A DNA stretch of 64,000 nt from Laburnicola sp. R22_1 (Eukaryota > Ascomycota > Dothideomycetes > Pleosporales > Didymosphaeriaceae), in contig JACONQ010000017.1 of the NCBI GenBank assembly GCA_014281115.1, positions 558,001 to 622,000 on the forward strand. Direction: 5' to 3'. Made by a program: the position numbers and the translations under genes. Positions 54,885-64,000 of this stretch are shown piece after piece (positions within the stretch are counted from its first letter, which is position 1; every line of letters begins with the position of its first letter). Under the pieces are notes generated by a model. The model ran no database searches and was not told the DNA's origin. It worked only from the letters and a program-made list of their open reading frames with translations.

Positions 54885-56745
54885 TCTGGGGGTGGGCGGA
54901 AGATGCTTCTACCAGAGCTCGCTGGCAGACAAAGGGTGCTCGCGCCTCTCAGCGAGGCCATGGACACTGGGCAGCCATGCGGAAGAGCGCGGGCGCGGGC
55001 GTGGGCGTGGGCGTGGGCGTGGGCGTGACTGTGGATGCGATTCCGGCGTCGTGCCACGGTCGGAAGGCGGGAGCAGGCCGTGATTCGGCGGTGCGCCGCT
55101 GCGGGATGCTGTGGAGCCGTAAGACGGGGCGCGACGACGACGAGGCGGGCGGCGAGCGCGGCGATGGTGATGGTGTCGAGTGGGGAGCGGGCGATGGGTG
55201 CGGGTTGCGGGTTGGATGGTTGCTTGTTGCGCTCCTCCCACGACGCGTTGCAGGGGTTCCGACTTTCTTATTACCCACTTCAGCCCCTCCGCTGCTCCTC
55301 TGCAACCCGTCTTCGATTGTTCTTCCGCTCCTAGATTGGGCCAACGTTGCTGCTAGATTTAACAGGATCCTGCAGGGCGCCGTCATGTTTCAGAATGACG
55401 TCCCTCCCACACCGGAGCTGTACTTGCTGACTAACGGTGCTCACTGGGGACACCGTACAAGACCTCAGCAAGCCCTGGAAGGAACTTGTACAGCACCTAC
55501 CGGTCCAGACAGCAAACTGCTATCCATTGTATACATTCTCGATAGGAACAACCTATTCGCATCGAATTTAAAGCCGTCCTTGAACATCGTTACCCGTGCC
55601 GTAGGATCATCTTCACCATGCGGTGAACAAACAATACCACTTGCAGCTATCCAAGCATCTCAAGAATGCCAAATAGTGTGAACTCCAATCCAAGCCTCAA
55701 AACTACTATCTTCCGTCAAGTTACATGTCAGCATCCATAGATATGGAGTGGGACGGACCGACTGACTTGAGATCTACACGGGCACGCAGACTGCTCTTCT
55801 ACGACAACATCGGGAACTATGCCGAAAATAGACGTTCCTGCAACTATCATTCTACAATTCCTCGCACATGTTGTACCAAAAGTTATGATAAGTTTGTATC
55901 ATATTTACCAAACCCTCTATATAATGTATGTTTGCAGCGAGTCATCATGTCCTACGCAGCAACCTTGAAGTCATTCCATTTAGTCACCAACTACTCTTCC
56001 CTACATCCCACAGTAACCTGAACATGCTACTGCACGTAGACATGTCTCTTTCAAACCCACGCAGCCGAAGACCCGGGCGGGTGTTCCAACAGTCCACCTT
56101 CCTAGAAGAGCCTAGCAAGCTGCTACGGTATTGACAAGCCTGCTAAGCTTCAGAGCTTGACTGCGAACCGCGGCTTGAAGGATATCGCCGTGTTGGCAGC
56201 GCACAACGATGCTGACTGCTTCGCAAGGGCACAGATGCACTTGTGTCACTTCCGCTGCTGGTGGAAGCCACCCGTGGCAAGCTTTGTACTGCCACGGCCT
56301 CCGATATCTTGACGAATTCGGCGTGTCCGCTGCCACAACGTCATGGATGCAGCTACGCATGGCAATCGCTCAGGCAGGATAGCGTGTTCGGGCATTCTAC
56401 TATGTATGGATGTATCCGTACCCGGCAGGTGGGTTGGTTATCGTATTCTCGGGTTGCAGGGCGGATCGGGCCTCCGACTACTGCAGGAAACTGGAGCTTG
56501 TCCTGATGCGTGGGGAACCTGGGAAAAAGGTTAAAAGAGTTGAATCCGCCCCGTCGTGCGTGGTGAGCGCGTGCTTCCTGGCTGCTCTGCTTGTCGATAT
56601 TTTTGTTGGCTTTTTGGAGAGGTCAATTGAGTGGGCTGGGAGACTCTTGGAGCCATTGGTCTTACTGTAGGTATGTATGTTGAAATGGGTACCAATGGAT
56701 CGTAGCTAACGATATCGAAGTAGTCTAGGGCACCCAAACGCCGCG
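54885..56745. other. divergent intergenic region, about 1.9 kb
   Basis: No confident gene. Long frames near 54767-55681 (+) and 54949-55386 (-) run through GC-rich repeats and the 5' end of the neighbouring minus-strand gene, and are judged spurious. A GGGCGT hexamer repeat lies at about 54990-55026. Confidence 0.5.
54988..55028. repeat. GGGCGT/GGGCGC hexamer repeat
   Basis: About six to seven tandem copies of a GGGCG(T/C) unit, roughly 110-140 bp upstream of the start codon of the 1228-aa gene. Four or more GGG runs on the + strand could form a G-quadruplex. Confidence 0.7.
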
Positions 56746-58612
56746 ATGAGATCGACACTCAAGATCGCAGCAGCAGCAATGCTTGCTCGCGGCGCTGCAG
56801 CGCAGTTCGTGCCCGCTCCAGCCGACCTCATCACGAAAGAGGGCTACGCGAACATTAGTGTGCGCTACAAGGAAGTCCCCACGGGCATCTGCGAGCTCGA
56901 CCCGAACGTAAAGAGCTATTCTGGCTACGCAGATATTGCGGAGGACGAACACATCTTTTGGTGGTTCTTCGAAGCACGCAACCAAGATCCCACCACCGCG
57001 CCCCTGACTGTTTGGATCAATGGCGGACCCGGATCATCCTCCATGATCGGTCTTTTTCAGGAGCTAGGCCCCTGTGGTGTAGGCCCCGATCTCAAGCCTT
57101 TCAACAATCCTTACTCATGGTCGAACGCGAGTAACATGCTCTTCATAGACCAACCCTCGACCGTGGGTTTCTCGTACAGCATTCCGATCCCCGCGTACAA
57201 GGATAATGATGGATACACAATTGAGCTGCCGAATGCTACGTGCCCGGAGTACGCCCAGAACTATGGCACGTGTGGGACGTACTCGAAGCCGAAACCTGAA
57301 TTGGTGCCGAACACGACAGAGGGCGCGGCGCCGGGCATGTGGAAGACGCTGCAGGGGTTCATGGGTGCGTTTCCGCAGTATTCCAGGAATGGATTCAGTT
57401 TTACAACGGAGAGTTATGGGGGGCATTATGCGCCTGTGTTTAATGGTGAGTTCCCTCTTTTCAAAGTCTAACCATGGATCATAACTGACCGGAGCAGCCT
57501 ACATTCTGGACCAAAATGCGAAAAACATCTCAGGTGCTCATCATATCGACCTCGAAAACGTCCTCATCGGCAACGGTTGGTTCGACCCACTTCTCCAGTA
57601 CGAGGCGTATTACAAATTCGCTGTTGGCGGTAACACTTATGACTACATGCCGTACAATGCTTCCGTCATCTCCGAATGGCACAATAACCTGTACGGCACC
57701 GGAAACTGCATCGACCAAACCCTCGATTGCTATCGCACTGGCTCAAACACGGTATGCTCACGCGCCGACGACTTCTGCTACTCCAAAGTCGAGTACATGT
57801 ACGACAAGTACTCAGGCCGCGACGAGTACGACATGCGATACTTGGTGCCTGATCCGTTCCCGTATAGTTATTACGTGGAGTACTTGAACACGCCTGAGGT
57901 GCAGAGCGCGATTGGCGCGTACCAGAATTTCTCGGAGAGCTCGCGCACAGTAAGTGCTGCGTTTGGTAACACAGGAGACGATGATAGGGAGAGTGGGACG
58001 ATCGAGGCATGCCAACAACTCCTGGATGCGGGGGTGCAGGTTATGCTGTATTATGGCGATTCGTACGTACTTCCCGGGAAAGACGTAGTCGTGGCATGCT
58101 ACTAAAACGAATGATATAGGGACTACATCTGCAACTGGCTCGGTGGCCTAGGCGTAGCCGACCTGATCAACGCAACCGGCTATGACGAGGCTGGTTTTGT
58201 CAACATGTCGACTTCGGATGGTATCGTACACGGGCAGGTTAGGCAATCCGGCCTGTTTTCTTTCCTCCGCATCTACGAGTCTGGCCACGAAGTGCCCTTC
58301 TACCAGCCCCTTGCCTCGCTGGAGATGTTCCAGCGTGCACTCAGCCAGCGCGATATCGCTACCGGCGAGATGCACGTTGCGAAGAACATGACGTACAAGA
58401 CCGTCGGCACGCCGACGAGCACGTACAGAGAGGGCAATGCGACGATGCAGTTTGATATCACGCCTGCGAATGCAACGTACAACACGGAGTTGGACGCGCC
58501 GGATGCAGTGCCGACGTGGACGGCAGGGGTGGAGAAGCGGCGAAGCGCGATGATGAAGAGGAGCATATCGGGGAGACCCAAGATGTCGAGGGCTGGGAAG
58601 AGGCCTGCGTAA
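56746..58612 (+). CDS. secreted serine carboxypeptidase (peptidase family S10)
   Basis: Removes C-terminal residues from peptides, probably outside the cell or in the vacuole. Exons 56746-57445, 57498-58062 and 58120-58612 give 585 aa. A signal peptide is visible (MRSTLKIAAAAMLARGAAAQ). Family signatures: VWINGGPGSSSMIGLFQELGPC (about residues 90-111), NMLFIDQPSTVGFSYS, the nucleophile in TESYGGHYAP (Ser223), the acid in GDSDYICNWLGG (Asp423) and the His in YESGHEVPFYQP (His478). There are many N-glycosylation sequons (NAS, NAT, NTT, NFS, NMT). A basic C-terminal tail (KRRSAMMKRSISGRPKMSRAGKRPA) follows the catalytic domain, more than S10 enzymes usually have, and may be disordered or cleaved. 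All catalytic residues are intact. Confidence 0.95.
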
Positions 58613-59083
58613 GTGTGACTCTGCGGCTACCGCGATGATGGATGAAGCCTAATGTACTGTTTTCTATCGAGTGCTTGGTCGTGATGATTCAGGTTGTCAC
58701 GTGAATGCGGGCCGTGCGCAGGGCTCGGAATTAACGACGTACGGGCCGACGATGCTGACTGTCGCCTCGCCGTTCGCCGTTCGCCGTCTACCGTCGCTGT
58801 TCGCTGCCTTGCGAGTGCTCGCCGGAGCATTCGCTGCACCTGTGGAGCTTTCTGGAAGCCCGCCGAAGTTTGGACGCGCATCTGTCTGCCGTTTGGCCCG
58901 CCGCCACGCCAGCTGTCTGCTGCTGCTGCTGCTGCTGCTGCCGCTGTCCAGCCACCCACGCCGCCGCCGGCCATCGACCGCATCCCCGCCATCGCTCTCG
59001 CCCCAGCGTACTCTTTACGCATCGTCCTCGCCGCTTCGCCCCCAGCCGAAGGCGCGCAGGCGGTCGTCTGGAGGGCTCCCGTC
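58613..59083. other. intergenic: hul5 promoter
   Basis: No gene. The hul5 reading frame stays open upstream to 58694, but this part reads as low-complexity (a CTG-type run near 58920) and does not resemble the family N-terminus. Confidence 0.5.
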
Positions 59084-62000
59084 ATGTTCACGAGCTTCAC
59101 AGGCAATACCAGGCGGCCTCGTCAGGTCAATCTCGGCGGCCGCAAGACGCATGCGTTTGGCAGTACGGGCCCCGGGGCCGGCTCGCAAGCGACCCTCGAC
59201 CGCGCCCAGCAGGACCGCGCACAGCGACAGCGTGAGCGAGACACGCAGAAGGCAGCCAAGACCATACAGCGAGTATGGCGGGGTCATCGTAGCAGGCGAG
59301 AGGTCAGCGGGCTACTGCGGCAGGAGTGGGATACTGTCGAGAGGCCGTCTGTTGCTTCGCCTTCGCCGGCGCCATACAGCTCGGAAGAGGAGGCTCTGGT
59401 GCAGCTACAGCGGCTCCTCCGCTTCGCAACTACACGCAACGAGGACGATCTCCACCGAATACGCCATTGGTCTCGCCGGCAGGCTGAGACGGTGCAGGCT
59501 TTAAAGCTTGCCGCACGGGGTGCTTGGCCGTCTGCATACCTCGAGCTACAACGGATAGTCTTGAGAATACTAGAACGTCGGACAAAGAACCCGTCATCCC
59601 AGAACTACACTGGGGACTTGTTAAGCATGCTTCAGTTCCTCACGGACCAGATACCCGCCGAGACGTCCAGGAATGCCCAGCAGTATTACCACACCCTTGC
59701 AAACGTCATTCGGATAGTACTCCCAGATCATGACATGACGAGCGAGTCGGACCCAACGGCAATGCTAGACGCTCTGGTCGCAGCCGTCATTGCACCGTTG
59801 ACCAAGGTGACTGGATACACGCTGAACGCGTACGAAGCATTCGGTCACCTCTTTCTAACCCTCCCCATACTCGGAGCGGACGTAGGGTCAACATTAGCAA
59901 CAAAGTTTCGGGACTCCCTTGCGAGTGCGATCAACTACAAATTGTTGGCCAGTGCCTTATCGACGTCCTTCAAGGAGACTGGATTGCCATCACGACAAGA
60001 ATTGACAGAGACAGAAACCCGCCTGCGCTTTTTGGGCCTGTTCATATACTTCCACCGTTATGCACACAATTTCCATTCGTCCGAGGCTTATGCTGTTCAT
60101 AAGGATTTCGTAACAGTCGTATCGCTACTACTGAACTCGCTACCCACCAACATCATTGAGGGATCTCCTTCGGATAGCGAGAGGTCAGGGAGCATTGAGC
60201 AGGCCGTCAATGGCTTCTTAAAAGAACAAATACTGTCATTAGTGAACCAAGAAGGCATTGGTAACCTCTTGGCTGGATCCTCCCACTCATCCGATGCGAC
60301 CGAGGACGAGAAGGTGGAAGAAGCACGCCAATTAGCAAACTACGCCCTCGCCCTTCTCCGGTTCTTTCCGCGTCGAGGCGATGAGATCCGCATGTGGTTG
60401 TACATCGGTCCTTCCAATGCACAGGGTGCGAGGAACCTACCCGCTATCAAATATTTCTGGCAAGCGTCAAAGCAGTCATCTGTCTTTCAGATCGTTTCAC
60501 GAGACTCGCGAGCTGCTGTTGATCTTCTTCGACCAAAGACAATCCCAGCTAATGGTTCCGCGGCTGCTCGTATGCGTTCTTCTAGCTTGACTCAGCACTC
60601 TTTTTGGCAAGCTCCCCAGCAAGAAATTGATCGTGTCGCTGTAACAGCCGACGAATGGCGAGTTTTACTCGTTTTTCTGGAGTTGTACACGTTCGTCCTG
60701 AAAGTGACCGATGATGAGGAATTCTTTTCTGGTGGTCAGGATGTTTATTCTGGTCAGGTGCGCGACAACTCTTTACCGTTGAGTGAAGTCAAGGATTTGA
60801 CGACCTTTCTGAAAAATCTTGGATTCACTCTGTATTTCAACGCTTCCGACATCAACGAGCCTGGGGAACATGAGACCGCCAGTTCGAGCATAAGCTTCTT
60901 TAACCCCCAGGCTCTCGAGGTTCAGCAACGGAAACAGGACGCTGAGCCGTCAGTTGGAGGAGTTGCAGGCTTGAGCCTTGATTACGTCAAGGGTCTGGTA
61001 ACTGGGCTGCTCCGCACGATCTATGAACGCGATTCGCGACGGAAGTTCCTACCTGCGGACCATTGGTTGATGACCTCACGATTTGACATGACTGGCTTTA
61101 TACCGGCTGTGGTCGAAGAAGAGGAGAGCCGACACAAGATAGAGGAGGAGGATGCCGAGGATATGGAGGATGATGAGGACGAATTTGATGCTACTCCACA
61201 ACTGATCGGCACCAGCCGAACGCAACAGCAGCGACGGTTGGAGAGGCTCCAGCGGCAACAGCGCAAAGCATCGCGGAGGAGGTATTTACAAGCTGTCGCT
61301 CCACGCCTAGAGATCCTACAAAACATGCCCTTCTTTATACCATTCACAACTCGGGTACAGATTTTCCGCGAGTTCGTAAATCTGGACATGGTAAGTTATC
61401 AAATGGCAGCTTTATCCCCGTGGAACATAACTAACCTGTACCAGACCAAGCGAAGAGGCAGTGCCGATCCTGAGTCGTGGCGTTGGCGCGTCATGCAACG
61501 ACCTGATGCGCCACAACAGTTTGACAAGCATGCTGCTCGTATCCGTCGCGAGCACGAGTTCGAGGATGCTTTCTCTCAATACTATGAACTCGGACAAGGG
61601 CTGAAAGAGCCCATCCAGATCACTTTTGTTGATCAATTTGACCAGGCAGAAGCTGGAATTGATGGCGGAGGCGTGACAAAGGAATTCCTCACTAGTGTCA
61701 CGAATAGGGCGTTTATGCCGACAGACGACATTGACATGTTCATCGAGAACGATCAGCATCTGCTATATCCGAACCCGGCAGCTGTTGAGGAGCTCAAGCA
61801 TAGACTCAGGGAGGCAGGCTTGCGCGAGAATTCTACGGAGTTTCGATTGCAGGTGTCCGAGTTTTTGCAGCGTTACGAATTCCTGGGTCGCATCATTGGC
61901 AAATGCTTGTACGAAGGTGAGAATTCCACGCATCGAGTTCTTCCAACATGTATACTTACCATGCTCTAGGTATACTGGTCGACGTCAACTTCGCCCCATT

Positions 62001-62846
62001 CTTCTTACGGAAATGGGCGCTGACAGGTGGCACTGGTTCTGCACCGAATGAAACCAGTTACCGTCCGACGCTGAACGATCTCCGCGACTTGGACGAAGAG
62101 CTTTACCAAGGCTTGCATAAACTCAAGACCTACGATGGTATGTTGTCTTGATAGCTGCTGCTCGTGAGTCATATGCTTACTCAACTTTAGGTGACGTCGA
62201 GGACTTCGCTCTGAACTTTACAGTGACTGACACAATCACCATCGACCACAGAACCAAAAGAACTAAAGCCATTACCAAAGATCTTAGACCTGACGGCGCT
62301 AACACCACAGTAACGAATCAGAACCGCCTTGTGTACATCAGCTACGTCGCTCGTCACCGCCTTCAGAACCAACCCTATCTTCAAACCACCGCCTTCCTCC
62401 GCGGCCTCAGTGCTATGATTCAGCCGAGCTGGCTGTCCATGTTCAATCACTCGGAGCTCCAGGCCCTCGTCGGTGGCACCTCGTCCTCGATCGATATCGA
62501 CGACTTGCGTCGCAACACCATTTACGGCGGCACGTATGTTATCGGCGACGACGGTATGGAACACCCTACCGTGCAGCTTTTCTGGAAGATCATGAACGAT
62601 CTGAGTGACGGGGAGAGGAGAGCAGTGCTCAAGTTTGTGACGAGCACACCGAGGGCCCCTCTCCTGGGATTCCGTACATTGAACCCGCGTTTCAGTATTA
62701 GGGACGCGGGGAGCGACCAAGAGCGATTACCGAGCACGAGTACGTGCGTCAATCTGCTCAAGTTACCCATGTACAAAAATGAAGGGCTGTTGAAAGAGAA
62801 GCTGCTCTATAGCGTATTTTCAGGTGCTGGATTCGACTTGAGCTGA
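59084..62846 (+). CDS. hul5: HECT E3 ubiquitin ligase, Hul5/UBE3C type
   Basis: Proteasome-associated ligase that extends ubiquitin chains and helps degrade misfolded proteins. Exons 59084-61390, 61445-61916, 61970-62137 and 62191-62846 give 1200 aa. The start MFTSFTGNTRRPRQVNLGGR is the typical Hul5 N-terminus and is followed by an IQ motif (AAKTIQRVWRGHRSRREV, about 48-65). The middle is helical, with an acidic EEEDAEDMEDDEDEFD patch near 700. The HECT domain (about 820-1200) shows DQFDQAEAGIDGGGVTKEFL, FLGRIIGKCLYEGILVDVNF, and the catalytic STCVNLLKLP with Cys1167, ending FSGAGFDLS. The first intron is 54 nt and stop-free, so its retention would insert 18 residues without changing frame. 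Confidence 0.95.
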
Positions 62847-63663
62847 GTGAGGCTTTGATTGGTACATCGGACTTGTCGAATGGGAATGGTAGGAAGCATA
62901 GGGTGCTACAAGGCGTTTGAGGCATGTGAGGTTTCCTCGGCCATGGTTGGCATTGCGGCATGCTGTGTATATGAAACTACGGGAAATGAAGCCTTTGGTT
63001 TAGACGGCTTGAAGGGAATGGCATCTTGATTATGAATATGACGTCACATGGGTTGTAGAACGGCGTGCGGATGCGTATGATAGTGCATGAAGTCGTTAAT
63101 TGTCATCTCGGCGGGGTATGTATGTGGTTGATGACTTCACCCCACCTTTTGCTTTGGCTCTCCTCCTAACCGTAAAATTTAACGAATGACAAAGGCTTTC
63201 ATTTCAAATAACATGACAAAAAGAGCTTATCTACTATAAGCGTCTGCTTTACTATTATAATTAAGACTTAATCTATTGTTTTGCTAAGGGCTTTTAACTC
63301 TATTGCGGCAGTAGACCCATGTTTGGCCGCCGAGCGGACATCCTGGTTACCCCGCAGGACATGGTATGATCCTAGTCGCGCGACGATATGGCGAGCCTCG
63401 GAACATCACTTGGTTCTGTGGCGTCCACTGGCTGTGTCTACACCATCTCTCTTTACCAGCATGTCCATGACCAAGATCCCCCGAGCCGTCTGCAGAACAG
63501 GCGTCGCGCAAGCTTTCAGATGCAGCCGAGGCAAACGACGACCGGGTCCCAGAGGGGCACACCAGACTCTTAAGGAAGGCTGGAACGCACAGTCAGTTGG
63601 GCATGCTCTTTGCACCGCCGATTCGGAGCCTACCCGGAACGCCTCCTGAGAATCTTTAGAACA
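62847..63663. other. intergenic, with a short AT-rich tract
   Basis: No gene recognised. At about 63175-63300 there is an AT-rich tract whose start (AAAGGCTTTCATTTCAAATAA) resembles the inverted-repeat arm near 490-530, with C where that copy has T. Confidence 0.45.
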
Positions 63664-64000
63664 ATGGTTCAAAACATTGGCAGAGCTATCGTCACTGCTG
63701 CGCTATGGCTTTCCGTTAGCATACCAGCAGCGACGGGAGCACCTACCGAAGTAGCCGCGGCGGCACCCAAGGTAGCAATTGGGGGACTTGTCGACACGAC
63801 CTCCGGCGAGGTTCGAGGAAACGCTTCGGCTCTGCGTCCGGACGTATCTGTGTACTTGGGGATTCCGTTCGCACAGCCGCCTACGGGGCCGCTGCGTTTC
63901 AAAGCTCCAGTGCCATTCCCAAAGTCGAATCAGACCATCAATGCCACGGCATTTGTAAGTTCTTAAACATTCCAACTGCTCCTTCGTGGGACATTGATCA
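63664..64000 (+). CDS. type-B carboxylesterase/lipase, 5' end only (cut by window edge)
   Basis: The first exon, 63664-63954 (97 codons), ends at a GTAAGTTC donor; the rest lies beyond the window. A signal peptide is visible (MVQNIGRAIVTAALWLSVSIPAATG). GGLVDTTSGEVRG and VSVYLGIPFAQPPTGPLRFKAP form the N-terminal signature of the alpha/beta-hydrolase type-B carboxylesterase family (G.V.G......V..F.GIP.A.PP.G..RF). Catalytic residues are not in view, so substrate and activity cannot be judged. An upstream in-frame TTG (63610) is not a plausible start. Confidence 0.85.

Noticed and set aside
54767..55681. 304-aa plus-strand frame
   Set aside because: Starts inside the 1228-aa gene, runs through the GGGCGT repeat, and shows no conserved segment.
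58694..59083. upstream extension of the hul5 reading frame
   Set aside because: Low-complexity and unlike the family N-terminus; MFTSFTGNTRR at 59084 is the conserved start.
1..64000. secondary-metabolite cluster, CRISPR array, viral insertion or toxin gene
   Set aside because: None seen: no polyketide or peptide synthetase core enzyme, no regular spaced repeats, no viral proteins; the repeats present are one hAT element and AT-rich relics.

Overview
The window is nuclear DNA of a filamentous ascomycete (Pezizomycotina; a Dothideomycete would fit, but the class is not proven). Evidence: genes with many short GT-AG introns (mostly 47-125 nt, with CTAAC/CTGAC branch points), fungal orthologues such as azgA, rib3, pab1, fbp1, kgd1, tfb1, stu2, pac1 and hul5, long Ser/Pro-rich fungal-type proteins, and mutations of the repeat-induced point mutation (RIP) type in repeats. 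I assembled exons by hand from splice sites and reading phase; every full-length model quoted sums to a whole number of codons.

Layout. 1-900: AT-rich repeat DNA with a long inverted repeat. 1533-4998: azgA purine transporter and rib3 (riboflavin synthesis), both +. 6202-8500: pab1 (-). 9573-13842: a 1339-aa proline-rich/coiled-coil protein (-). 14674-15894: fbp1 (gluconeogenesis, -). 16824-20082: kgd1 (2-oxoglutarate dehydrogenase E1, -), divergent from tfb1 (TFIIH, 20968-22984, +). 25029-28215: a complete but dead hAT transposon with terminal inverted repeats, 8-bp target duplication and five in-frame stops, possibly inserted at a splice site of a small gene. 30860-33361: a Ser-rich protein. 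34373-36088: a mitochondrial DUF1992 protein (-). 37259-40036: stu2 (microtubule polymerase, -), head to head with pac1/LIS1 (dynein regulator, 40651-42141, +). 42890-44200: a non-coding intron-hosted snoRNA cluster. 44560-44923: a 104-aa protein (-). 45972-48354 and 49099-50665: two fungal proteins of unknown function (+). 51198-54884: a 1228-aa disordered protein (-). 56746-58612: secreted serine carboxypeptidase (+). 59084-62846: Hul5-type HECT ubiquitin ligase (+). 63664-end: 5' end of a type-B carboxylesterase.

The most notable element lies in the apparently gene-free stretch after pac1. Six C/D-box snoRNAs sit one per intron in a host transcript with tiny non-coding exons. The guide of each, read with the D(D')+5 rule, points to a known yeast 2'-O-methylation site: LSU Um2421, SSU Um578, LSU Cm2197, LSU Gm2288, SSU Am28 and LSU Cm2959. 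This is the target set, in the same order, of yeast snR78-snR77-snR76-snR75-snR74-snR73, which yeast makes from one polycistronic RNA. Target sequences and numbering were recalled, not searched.

Most other genes are ordinary housekeeping functions with no operon-like logic. The exceptions are the divergent stu2/pac1 pair, both acting at microtubule plus ends, and the A-rich upstream region of pab1, which could mediate self-regulation.
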